From the NCBI GenBank assembly GCA_024230695.1, contig JAAERC010000983.1:1-27902 (forward strand): a DNA stretch of 27,902 nt, given 5' to 3'. This DNA comes from Candidatus Zixiibacteriota bacterium (GTDB taxonomy: Bacteria > Zixibacteria > MSB-5A5 > GN15 > PGXB01). The notes under the pieces are model-generated. The model made no database searches. It worked only from the letters and a program-made list of their open reading frames with translations, and was not told the origin of the DNA. This document shows, one piece after another, positions 9,620 through 16,994 of this stretch. The position numbers and the translations under genes were made by a program. How positions within the stretch are numbered: position 1 is the stretch's first letter; each line of letters opens with the position of its first letter.

Positions 9620-9769
9620 GCCCAGTACCCCTTTCATTAAATTCCGTTAAAAACTGTTTCTTTACTTTCCTGCAATCAATTATACTTGATTCATTTCTCA
9701 ATTTCAACGATAATTGCAATGCTCCTAATTTACGTTGAATTTTGAAGAAATCAATATGAAAGCGCCCTT
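8704..9769 (-). repeat. Duplicated block A, copy 2 (promoter + PocR + first PAS)
   Basis: Partner of 2517-3582. Similarity starts about 60 bp upstream of the promoter -35 box and ends at the DIAERR linker after the first PAS, where the two genes diverge abruptly. Confidence 0.85.
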
Positions 9770-10000
9770 TATTTCTATCGGTAGATTGTGAGAAAAACTC
9801 ACAGGTATGACACATTGAGCATGTTCACAGATAATGGTTTACTTCGCTTCTCTCAGCATTTTCGACAAATCCCCTTTACAGATGATATCTATCAAATAGT
9901 ATCTGCCCCGCTACCAAATTCGTAAGCCTTACTCAAAGATTTTTGTGAATATAAACAAGTAAAAAATGGTCAGGGTCACACGGCTCCAGCCAAATGCATA
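9638..10000. other. Intergenic region upstream of the PocR-LuxR gene
   Basis: The first ~130 bp are the duplicated upstream region with the promoter. A short perfect inverted repeat, TGTGAG-AAAAA-CTCACA, lies at 9787-9803 just beyond the duplicated part. I see no gene, tRNA or convincing terminator in 9805-10000. Confidence 0.5.
9679..9707 (-). promoter_or_regulatory. sigma70-like promoter of the PocR-LuxR gene
   Basis: TTGAAA (9707-9702), a 17-nt spacer and TATAAT (9684-9679) on the minus strand, the same as in the paralogous kinase gene. The two genes are therefore probably transcribed under the same basal control. Confidence 0.7.
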
Positions 10001-10492
10001 CTAATCGTCAAGTTTTTCTAATCTAATTGTTGCTTTATATGTAATATCGAAATCTCCACCACCAGTTTCATAGTGAATTGTTTTTGTCTGCCACATTATT
10101 AATGAATCAAATAATGGAGAATTCTTTATCCGATAGTCATACTCACCACCTATCGGGTACTCATTAGGAAATCCAACCAGAGTACACCAAATATTATAAA
10201 GTTTGATTTTATTATATATGCTAAACTCCCCGCCGTATTCATTCATATGATTTTGGCATCTGGGATTCTCCAGATCAAAATAGATATCCCAATTAAAAAT
10301 AAAGGCACCGTCTGTAAATGTAAAAAAACCGCATTGTTCATAATAAATCGGTTCCTCGTTTTCCTTTTGGACGGATGCCTCAATAATGCAATCATATGAA
10401 TCGCCATCTTCCGGAATACTATTACTAATTTTGTTACTGGTGCATGAAAGAAGTAATATAAAAGCCAAAGAGATTACAATGAGTAACTTCAT
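10001..10492 (-). CDS. Small predicted lipoprotein, function unknown
   Basis: This 163-residue protein begins with a short lipoprotein signal (hydrophobic stretch then LLSC, lipidated Cys17) and is then soluble and acidic. Four more Cys residues (in YDCII, EQCGF, PRCQN and IWCTL) could form two disulfides in the periplasm. I do not recognise the family. I chose the ATG at 10492 because GGAGGG lies just upstream and the signal peptide starts there; an in-frame upstream start at 10522 is less likely. It is divergent from the hydrolase lipoprotein at 10764, with about 270 bp between starts, and no operon partner is evident. Confidence 0.75.
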   Translation of the reverse strand: MKLLIVISLAFILLLSCTSNKISNSIPEDGDSYDCIIEASVQKENEEPIYYEQCGFFTFTDGAFIFNWDIYFDLENPRCQNHMNEYGGEFSIYNKIKLYNIWCTLVGFPNEYPIGGEYDYRIKNSPLFDSLIMWQTKTIHYETGGGDFDITYKATIRLEKLDD

Positions 10493-10763
10493 ATTCCCTC
10501 CATAATATATTATTAATTCCAATATAACAGATTAGTCGATATTAGCAACAGAAATGTTTGGTGGACTGGAACCCAGATGAGTGATTTCCACTTAGAAAAA
10601 GCGGCGATTTACTCACTACCATTTTTTTTCACCAACTACTCACAAATCACAACAAAACCATAGAACATTCGGGGAGCCTTTTGTATATTCACTGTGACTG
10701 AAAAGACAAATTATGTTTTTGAAATCTTTATTTGGGAAATCTCTGGAAGAGAAAGGACTTTGT

Positions 10764-11687
10764 ATGTATATGAATTTGCGAAAGCTTTCAATCGGCCTGA
10801 CCTTGATTCTGGCTCTTGCCGGGTCGCTTCTGATCTCATGCCAACAGAAGGCAGAAACGGATCCGGTGGCGGTTGGTTCGGTTGTAGACAGTGTAGCCTC
10901 GGCAGACGGTGTCATGATCCATTATGAAGTTAGCGGCAAGGGTGAACCAGCTTTGGTTTTTGTTCATGGCTGGAGTTGCGACAGAAGCTATTGGAAAAAC
11001 CAAGTGGATGAATTTGACAAGACATTTATGGTTGTGACGGTCGATATGGGAGGACATGGTGGATCGGGGCTTGAACGGGAAGATTGGACCTTACCTGCTT
11101 TCGGTGCCGATGTGGCCGCTGTAGTTAATAAACTCAATCCCGCCAAGGTAGTGTTGATAGGTCATTCAATGGCCGGTGCTGTAAATATGAATGCCATGAA
11201 ACATCTCACTGGTCGGGTCGTCGGTTTGATCGGGGTGGATACTTATCAGGAATTCGGTCCGGGAGCGCCACCCGAACAGGTAGTAGAATTTATGACGCCA
11301 TTCAGAACTAATTTTGCCATAGCAATGGATGGTTTCGTTCGAGCCATGTTCCCAAAGAACGCCGATAGCGCTCTGGTTAATATGATTGTGTCCGATATGA
11401 GTTCGGCGCCACCGGAGGTAGCCATTAGTGCGATTGAGAATTATTTTAATAGTAATACCTTGGCAATACTCAAAGAAACCATCGTTCCGATTCGTGCGAT
11501 CAATTCGGATCTTTGGCCGACCGACCTGGAGACAAATCAGGAAAATGCGGTTTCCTATGAACTAAAACTAATGTCAGGTTTCGGGCATTTTATCATGCAG
11601 GAAGATCCTGTCACTTTCAACCAACTGCTTCACGAGACGCTGGATGAACTAACCGGGATATCCGGTGTTTCTGTCGAAAACGAATAG
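10764..11687 (+). CDS. Alpha/beta-hydrolase lipoprotein
   Basis: This 307-residue protein has a lipoprotein signal (LLISC, lipidated Cys26) and a complete alpha/beta-hydrolase fold. The oxyanion motif is VFVHGW (His68), the nucleophile Ser135 lies in GHSMAG, the acid is probably Asp249 (INSDLWP) and the catalytic His275 is in GFGHF. It should be an esterase or related hydrolase anchored in the inner or outer membrane and facing the periplasm; the substrate cannot be told. The ATG at 10764 was chosen because AAAGGA lies 7 nt upstream; an upstream in-frame ATG at 10713 would add 17 polar residues before the signal, and an ATG at 10770 is also possible. It is monocistronic, followed by a strong terminator. 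Confidence 0.9.
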   Translation: MYMNLRKLSIGLTLILALAGSLLISCQQKAETDPVAVGSVVDSVASADGVMIHYEVSGKGEPALVFVHGWSCDRSYWKNQVDEFDKTFMVVTVDMGGHGGSGLEREDWTLPAFGADVAAVVNKLNPAKVVLIGHSMAGAVNMNAMKHLTGRVVGLIGVDTYQEFGPGAPPEQVVEFMTPFRTNFAIAMDGFVRAMFPKNADSALVNMIVSDMSSAPPEVAISAIENYFNSNTLAILKETIVPIRAINSDLWPTDLETNQENAVSYELKLMSGFGHFIMQEDPVTFNQLLHETLDELTGISGVSVENE

Positions 11688-11728
11688 TTTATACAATCGA
11701 TCCAGTTTCAAGATATTATATTATCTAG

Positions 11729-11757
11729 CCGGAGGTGGACAACCTCCGGTTTTTTTT
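11729..11757 (+). terminator. Rho-independent terminator after the hydrolase gene
   Basis: Perfect 8-bp stem CCGGAGGT / ACCTCCGG with a 5-nt loop, followed directly by eight T residues. It starts about 40 nt after the hydrolase stop codon. Confidence 0.93.
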
Positions 11758-11811
11758 GTGTCTATAATTGATGAAAGACTCAGGAGCGTCTGGCTTTTGA
11801 CCTAATGTAAC

Positions 11812-12753
11812 TTAATCTTGATAAGAATTTTCCCTCACCAGAGCCCTTACAATAATATTGGCGGCAAGTTTACAGGTTATTCCATCAATATCATATTCAG
11901 GATTGACCTCAGTTATCTCGATTAAACGAGTACGAGGATCTCTAGCCGCAAAATCCGCAATTTCGCAAATTTCCCTGGCAGTAATTCCCATCGGACCCGG
12001 ATCACTAACTCCGGGAGCTTCTATGGCACGAACAACATCAATATCAAATCCCCAAAATATTCCTTCGACATCACTATTTTTTAAAATATCACTGATAATT
12101 TTATTTATCTGATTTCTTACGTCGCCAAGAGTGTGGATATGACTGCCAATATTCTCTATATATTTTATGTAGGTTTCCGAATTTGCATAGGAATTAATTC
12201 CGAATTCATGAAAGAGATCCGGTTCAATCAGTTTTTCTTCCAGTAATTGCCTATACGGTGTACCGCTATTTCTTATTTGATCGGCACGAACATCTAAATG
12301 TCGATCAATATTAAAAACCAAAATAGGATTAACATCTGAGGACAATGCTGCGCAGTCCGGATAGGAAATATCATTACCTCCTCCAAGAACAATAACCAAT
12401 TTTCCATCTTGTATAAACTGCCGCACAAGTTTATAAAGAATTTCATGTGTATCTTCCAGTGAATCCTGAATCTTAACATCACCCAAATCGATAAGACGAA
12501 GATGTTGATGATCTATACTAAGAGGGTATCGGTACAAATATTTCCTTATTTCGAACGGAGCAAAACGAGAACCTGTTCTACCCTTATTTCGCTTTATGCC
12601 AATATCTTGCGGACATCCGAGCAGTACGACTGAAGATTTAGAATAGTCGGCAAATTCACGGTACACTCTATCACCCAAACGAATATCATTAGGATCGTGT
12701 CGGCTATAAAAGACCTCTTCTGATATAGGCGTTATAAACTCTGAAAAATCCAA
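11812..12753 (-). CDS. Arginase/agmatinase-family (ureohydrolase) protein with altered metal site
   Basis: This ~313-residue ureohydrolase-fold protein keeps most binuclear-metal ligands: Asp150, His152 and Asp154 in IDRHLD, Asp237 and Asp239 in FDID, and Glu282 in TEVNP. The first ligand, His in the usual GGDHS/GGGH motif, is Asn127 (GGGNDIS, codon AAT). APGVSDPGPMG, typical of the family, is present. It resembles agmatinase or formimidoylglutamase more than arginase proper, but the substrate is uncertain and it could be inactive or use one metal. The start is a TTG: no ATG occurs between the upstream in-frame stop and the conserved region. I chose 12753 because AGAGG lies 6 nt upstream; the TTG at 12759 is too close to that site. 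It lies about 30 bp after the MarC stop, so the two form an operon. Confidence 0.85.
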   Translation of the reverse strand: MDFSEFITPISEEVFYSRHDPNDIRLGDRVYREFADYSKSSVVLLGCPQDIGIKRNKGRTGSRFAPFEIRKYLYRYPLSIDHQHLRLIDLGDVKIQDSLEDTHEILYKLVRQFIQDGKLVIVLGGGNDISYPDCAALSSDVNPILVFNIDRHLDVRADQIRNSGTPYRQLLEEKLIEPDLFHEFGINSYANSETYIKYIENIGSHIHTLGDVRNQINKIISDILKNSDVEGIFWGFDIDVVRAIEAPGVSDPGPMGITAREICEIADFAARDPRTRLIEITEVNPEYDIDGITCKLAANIIVRALVRENSYQD

Positions 12754-12783
12754 AAACAAACCTCTTCTAAAATCTTCAAATCC

Positions 12784-13371
12784 TTAGTTCTTGAAATACA
12801 TTGATATACCATCAAGAAACAATTGCACCGAGATGGCGACCAGAATCATTCCCATTAGCCGCTCCACAGCAATTAGTCCCTTTTTTCCTAAGTAACGCAA
12901 TAGGTAAATGGAAAAAAATAGTATTATAGATGTTAATACCCAGGCCAATGACCCGGCCAAAATAATTGTCAATAAATGCCCGGATTCCGATGATGAGAAT
13001 AGAAGAAGTACAGCCATTAGTGATGGTCCCGCAATTAAGGGTATTGCCAATGGGACAAGAAATGGTTCGCTTTCAATATCATCTTTTGTTTCAAAAATTC
13101 TTAATGGGTATATCATCTTGACTGCTATTAAAAATAAAATAATTCCGCCCGCAATACTAATTGATTCCTGGCTAAGTCCCATAAAGGAAATTATCTGTTT
13201 TCCACCCAGGATACATCCGATTATTACTATTAAAGCAAATATTAACTCGCGAATTAATATCTTTTGTCTTTTTTGGGATTCCACTTTTTCCAAGACAGAA
13301 ATGAAGACAGGGATATTTCCAAAGGGATCCATTATAAGAAATAAAGTCAAAAAAACTGATATGAATTCCAT
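12784..13371 (-). CDS. MarC-family integral membrane protein
   Basis: This 195-residue protein has about six hydrophobic helices and the MarC (UPF0056) signatures: DPFGNIPVFISVL in the first third and PLAIPLIAGPSL in the middle. The family sits in the inner membrane; its biochemical role is unsettled and the old link to multidrug resistance has not held up. The ATG at 13371 is preceded by AGGAG with 6-nt spacing, which decides against an in-frame TTG at 13377. It is the first gene of a two-gene operon with the arginase-family protein, whose coding starts about 30 bp downstream. Confidence 0.92.
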   Translation of the reverse strand: MEFISVFLTLFLIMDPFGNIPVFISVLEKVESQKRQKILIRELIFALIVIIGCILGGKQIISFMGLSQESISIAGGIILFLIAVKMIYPLRIFETKDDIESEPFLVPLAIPLIAGPSLMAVLLLFSSSESGHLLTIILAGSLAWVLTSIILFFSIYLLRYLGKKGLIAVERLMGMILVAISVQLFLDGISMYFKN

Positions 13372-13400
13372 TATCAACTCCTATTCAATAGATATTGATT

Positions 13401-13428
13401 AAAATATGGCTCATTATTGAAAATGCAA
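13401..13428 (-). promoter_or_regulatory. Possible promoter of the MarC-arginase operon
   Basis: TTGCAT (13428-13423), a 16-nt spacer and TATTTT (13406-13401) on the minus strand, about 30 nt before the MarC start. Match to consensus is moderate. Confidence 0.35.
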
Positions 13429-13435
13429 TTACAAT

Positions 13436-13702
13436 TTGCCTTGTTTTGCTTTCCAATATTATTTTGATATAATCAACCAAACCGGAACCACTGGATTCAA
13501 TATTTATATTCAAAAATCGGATAGTGTCTGGTGTTTTCGTATGTGTAAACTGAATGCTGATGGAACCGGTCTATGCGGCCGATTGGCTCCTCATGGATTA
13601 AAGAGCCATATCCAGCAGGGAATTGAAGATTTCAAGAAGAAACAGGCCGATTCTTTGGCTATACTTTGCAGTCAAGAGCCGAACTACAACAAAATTTCCT
13701 GA
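13436..13702 (+). CDS. Short hypothetical ORF with promoter-like and terminator signals
   Basis: This open frame of up to 88 codons encodes a small protein with five Cys, including WCFRMC, GLCGR and ILCSQ. Its base pattern looks coding (many purine-first codons, balanced amino-acid use), and a clear terminator follows 27 bp after the stop. The start is unclear: 13436 is a TTG without a ribosome site, and the first in-frame ATG at 13541 also lacks one. TTGCTT - 16 nt - TATAAT at 13446-13473 would start transcription inside the longer frame, which favours the 13541 start (53 aa) or a non-coding transcript. I do not recognise the family. Confidence 0.4.
   Translation: MPCFAFQYYFDIINQTGTTGFNIYIQKSDSVWCFRMCKLNADGTGLCGRLAPHGLKSHIQQGIEDFKKKQADSLAILCSQEPNYNKIS
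13446..13473 (+). promoter_or_regulatory. Possible promoter of the short transcript
   Basis: TTGCTT (13446-13451), 16-nt spacer, perfect TATAAT (13468-13473). With the terminator ending at 13759 it would give a transcript of about 280 nt. Confidence 0.45.
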
Positions 13703-13728
13703 TTTTATAAACCAGAGTTAGTTATATC

Positions 13729-13759
13729 GGCATTACATCATAGAGTAATGCCTTTTTTT
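13729..13759 (+). terminator. Rho-independent terminator of the short transcript
   Basis: Perfect 8-bp stem GGCATTAC / GTAATGCC with an 8-nt loop and seven T residues directly after it. Confidence 0.88.
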
Positions 13760-14087
13760 CACCATTTACTGGCGGAACAAATCCAAACAGTCGATAATAT
13801 GTAAAAGTACCAGACGAAATATCGGATACTTGACAAATTATTTAAAATCTATATATTGTATTTGACTGTGGGGTAGAATCCGTTATTTCGGAATTGTCAG
13901 TTGGGCTTTAAACCCAAAGCAATCATCGAGTGGCTATCAGGGATTCAAAACCGACTTCCCCCTATCATTTTAAAAGGGCAATCAAACATAGGTTCGGAAA
14001 ATTGGCAATTTGTATGGCTATTATTGGAGTCAATATCGATCGCCTTAAGTAATTATACAAATAACATTCAAAAAGAAGGAGTTAAGA
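13760..14087 (+). promoter_or_regulatory. Upstream region of the metallo-hydrolase operon
   Basis: A promoter-like TTGACA (13830-13835) - 16 nt - TATATT (13852-13857) lies about 230 bp before the metallo-hydrolase start. Downstream of it, 13901-13917 is a 17-bp near-palindrome (TTGGG...CCCAA, seven of eight pairs matching) that could be an operator. The long leader holds no convincing gene: the open frame beginning at 13901 has no ribosome site and overlaps the next gene. Confidence 0.45.
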
Positions 14088-15449
14088 ATGGTGAAATTGA
14101 GGAAATTCTTATTTAAAATCACACCCAAATTCCTTTTCGTTCTTTTATTGTTTTCGACGGTTGCTTACACAACACCAAGTTTCATATCAGAAGTCGATCG
14201 TGATCAATATGAGGAGTATAACCCATCGGAAAACAATATTATGAGGATTTGGATAGCCTATGTTGGGCAGGGTGATGGCATTTTAATACAGTTGCCAAAA
14301 AAGATTAAACCAGACTCAGAAACGCTGGACAATATTATTGATATAACTATTGACGGCGGCGCAAATACTTTTTTCGGGAAATTTCTGGATAAACTGTATG
14401 ATGACTATGAGTCGTATTTGATTAATTACAGTATCATAACTCACTTTGACGATGATCATTTTAATGGATTAAATCATATGATGAAACGTGAAAGCGCGAT
14501 TTTTGATCGGTTTTATCATGGTGGTCAGGCCATATTTAAAAAAGGATATTGGTCTGATGAAACGACTAAATTGGCTGGTGCCAAGAAAAGATTTATGGGT
14601 AATTTCCCAAATGGGAAAATGAGCGCCAAATATATGATCAAGGATTTCAAAGACCTTAAAAAACATCACCCTGAAGGCTATTATAAACGGTATGGGGAAT
14701 TTGTCACTAATTTAATACAAATAGATAATTCATATGAAGAAAATACTGTTTATAATCGAGTTTATTATACTGATGATCACCAGAATGATCTGGAAACGCA
14801 GATTAATGGATTATCGTCTGACCTTGAACTGACATTGTTATGGCCCAATAAAACACTGTACAATTATAAGAACATCTGGTCAAAAACTATTAATGGTAAC
14901 AGCGTTACATTTTTACTGAAATATGATGATTTTGAGATGTTATTCACCGGAGATCTTAATAATTATTCCGAAGATTCATTACTTAGTTTTCTAAGATCGG
15001 AGAATATGGAACACCTGCTTGAGTGTGATGTTCTCAAGGTTCCTCATCATGGAGCCGGTGAAAAACATGCCTCCTATGATTTTTTTAAGAAGAGTAAATT
15101 AGAACCGGTTGTTTCGGTAGCGTCAATGGGTGGCACCGGATTTAAATCCAAGATTGTATCAGGCCCACGAACTGGCTGGCAACATCCGTCTGATAGTCTC
15201 ATCAGAATGCTTGGTGGTGCCAATAGATTTTTTAGTACCTATGTAAAAGAGCAATCATTTCTTTGGAAAAATATGATACATAAGGACAGTTTAACAAAAT
15301 TAATTGAAAAAACTCATATACTAATTGAAACCGATGGCAAGCGATTTCGGATAGTTGAAATTGATGCCGATAAAAAAGGACCAATCACCATTCCAATCGT
15401 TGAAAATGTTGATCGTGGTGATGGTACCTGGTGGATAGAAGCTCGTTAA
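14088..15449 (+). CDS. Secreted ComEC-like metallo-beta-lactamase-fold hydrolase
   Basis: This 453-residue protein starts with a signal peptide or N-terminal anchor (hydrophobic residues about 14-29) and continues as a metallo-beta-lactamase fold. Motifs appear in family order: VGQGDG (about 59-64, as in ComEC), HFDDDH (119-124, matching HxDxDH), LFTGD (Asp289), and KVPHHGAG (His320, His321). The metal-binding set is complete, so it should be an active hydrolase, perhaps a nuclease or phosphodiesterase acting outside the cytoplasm. Unlike ComEC it lacks the transmembrane competence domain. It has insertions between motifs (about 140-240) typical of stand-alone relatives. AAGGAG lies 6 nt before the ATG. 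The next gene follows after 15 bp, so the pair is a single operon. Confidence 0.88.
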   Translation: MVKLRKFLFKITPKFLFVLLLFSTVAYTTPSFISEVDRDQYEEYNPSENNIMRIWIAYVGQGDGILIQLPKKIKPDSETLDNIIDITIDGGANTFFGKFLDKLYDDYESYLINYSIITHFDDDHFNGLNHMMKRESAIFDRFYHGGQAIFKKGYWSDETTKLAGAKKRFMGNFPNGKMSAKYMIKDFKDLKKHHPEGYYKRYGEFVTNLIQIDNSYEENTVYNRVYYTDDHQNDLETQINGLSSDLELTLLWPNKTLYNYKNIWSKTINGNSVTFLLKYDDFEMLFTGDLNNYSEDSLLSFLRSENMEHLLECDVLKVPHHGAGEKHASYDFFKKSKLEPVVSVASMGGTGFKSKIVSGPRTGWQHPSDSLIRMLGGANRFFSTYVKEQSFLWKNMIHKDSLTKLIEKTHILIETDGKRFRIVEIDADKKGPITIPIVENVDRGDGTWWIEAR

Positions 15450-15464
15450 GAGAAGGGAGTAATT

Positions 15465-16547
15465 ATGGAATTGGCCAGTAGTTTTTTAGATTCGACTTTA
15501 ATTGATGATTGGTTGGCGATATTAATCGGTTTTTCAGGAATAATGTTAGTACTTAGCCTTATGGTCACGACAGTCGCCAAAATATTTGAAAATCTATTTC
15601 GCTTTCGTCGCGGGATATTAAAAATCGGAGTCACAACTTTTATAAAAGAGGAGATCACAAATAATGAAACGGCTAATACACTGACAAATAAAATTTTAAC
15701 AAAACCTTTTGGAGATACTGGCTTCTGGGGGATTTTCGAAAAATACTCCCGTTTAAGCTATGTTGATGCTGATTATGTATGCAATAAAATCAAGGAAGAT
15801 CCGGAGACCAAAAAATCTTTGAAATCCTTAAAGGAAAAGTTTGCTCATTATGAAAAGATGATGACCAGAATATTTACACGCCGAATGAGAGTCGTATCAG
15901 TTATTGTCGGATTTGTTATTGCCTTCTTGTTTCAAGTAAATACTTTTGATCTGCTTCGACAATTATCCACCGATTCCGAATTCAGAGAACAATCGGTAGC
16001 AATTGCTGAAAGACATCAAGAATTGTTTGATGAAAATGAGGCTTTAATTAATGAGGATTACAGTGTCATCTCAGAACATGCGCTCAAAATATTAAGTAAC
16101 AAACGTACTGAATTAAAAATACCGATTGAGAAAACCACCGGTGAAGACCCGGAAAAAGGAAATATTATTGGCGAGTTGATGCTTAATATTGAGCTATATG
16201 CAGATGAGGACTATCTGGCCAATAGGGCCAATTCTATGGCCAATATTAAACTTGAATTTGAGGAAATAATTGACAGTCTATATTTTGAGAATACTCTTAG
16301 ACTTATGACCCAAACAAAGGAACTATCTTCCGAACTCGCTTTGGTTGATCTGACCATTTGGAAATATGGCGGGCAATTTTACTATAATAAAGGTCTTGAT
16401 TGGGGTAACTTATTTGGAATTCTTATTACGGCAATTTTTCTTTCATTTGGGACATCATTTTGGAATGATATATTAAGCTCATTATTAAAGATCAGGGATG
16501 TTCTCAGGCCGATCAAGCAAAATGGTAAAGACAAGAAAAATACCTAA
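15465..16547 (+). CDS. Three-helix membrane protein of unknown function, partner of the metallo-hydrolase
   Basis: This 360-residue protein has TM1 (about 17-38), a cytoplasmic or loop segment of ~100 residues, TM2 (about 142-162), a charged helical region of ~150 residues and TM3 (about 314-333). TM3 runs into FGTSFWNDILSSLLKIR, which resembles a GxPFWFDLLxKLxNLR motif I recall from uncharacterised bacterial membrane proteins; that is memory and not a search result. No enzymatic motif is visible. With one helix at the N-terminus and two later, the 163-313 segment probably faces the side opposite the 40-140 segment. AGAAGGGAG precedes the ATG and the gene follows the hydrolase by 15 bp, so the two should work together. 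Confidence 0.75.
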   Translation: MELASSFLDSTLIDDWLAILIGFSGIMLVLSLMVTTVAKIFENLFRFRRGILKIGVTTFIKEEITNNETANTLTNKILTKPFGDTGFWGIFEKYSRLSYVDADYVCNKIKEDPETKKSLKSLKEKFAHYEKMMTRIFTRRMRVVSVIVGFVIAFLFQVNTFDLLRQLSTDSEFREQSVAIAERHQELFDENEALINEDYSVISEHALKILSNKRTELKIPIEKTTGEDPEKGNIIGELMLNIELYADEDYLANRANSMANIKLEFEEIIDSLYFENTLRLMTQTKELSSELALVDLTIWKYGGQFYYNKGLDWGNLFGILITAIFLSFGTSFWNDILSSLLKIRDVLRPIKQNGKDKKNT

Positions 16548-16576
16548 ATTCAAATAATACTAATCAATGATTATAC

Positions 16577-16605
16577 ACGGGGTAGGGGGAATCCCCCCTC
16601 CCCGT
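16577..16605 (+). terminator. GC-rich hairpin after the metallo-hydrolase/membrane operon
   Basis: Arms of 13 nt (ACGGGG..GGGGG / CCCCC..CCCCGT) with two mismatches and a 3-nt loop, about 30 nt after the stop codon. No T-tract follows, so it may be a factor-dependent terminator or an mRNA-stabilising hairpin. Confidence 0.55.
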
Positions 16606-16994
16606 TGTCAAATTCAGGTTCTACAGAAATCAATTATTTAGTGTACCATATTACCAATATTCCTTTTGGTAGAAACTTCCTTATCAATTTGAGAATGAAT
16701 ATGATGGCGGTAATACTGTTATTGATGCCGACATTAAAATTAGTCTTCTGGCTGATAATATTGAATCTTGCGATTTTTGCGAACCCAACTGAGGATCACA
16801 TTAGGCTATCCGGGTGATGGCTCTAAAAACCACAGAGATTTCCCTTGTAGATCATCTTGAACAAAAAAACTCCACTGCTATCAAAAAATAACCATTATTC
16901 TCGTTTACGAAACATTCATTTATCAGTATCGTATAGATATAGGTGAGAATTTTTATATCGATTTAATTGAAACAATTATTTGAGGGAGGGAATA
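16606..16994 (+). other. Non-coding gap with possible gene remnant
   Basis: No intact gene is seen. Frame 16605-16817 starts at a TTG inside the hairpin and lacks a ribosome site. In another frame a stretch near 16690-16790 reads QFENEYDGGNTVIDADIKIS and on to a CDFCEPN sequence before a stop, protein-like in composition, which suggests a decayed gene fragment. The last ~100 bp should hold the promoter of the M1-like gene; I could not assign boxes with confidence. Confidence 0.25.

Noticed and set aside
9787..9803. Inverted repeat TGTGAG-AAAAA-CTCACA
   Set aside because: A six-base stem is easily found by chance, it has no T-tract, and the paralogous upstream region lacks it.
9955..10000. 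Possible insertion-sequence end (TGGTCAGGGTCAC) before the small lipoprotein stop
   Set aside because: No transposase frame, terminal inverted repeat or target duplication was found.
13901..14116. 71-codon plus-strand open frame
   Set aside because: It starts at a non-ATG codon inside a palindrome, lacks a ribosome site and overlaps the metallo-hydrolase start.
16605..16817. 70-codon open frame with a hydrophobic stretch
   Set aside because: It begins at a TTG within the hairpin with no ribosome site; the more protein-like composition is in another frame.
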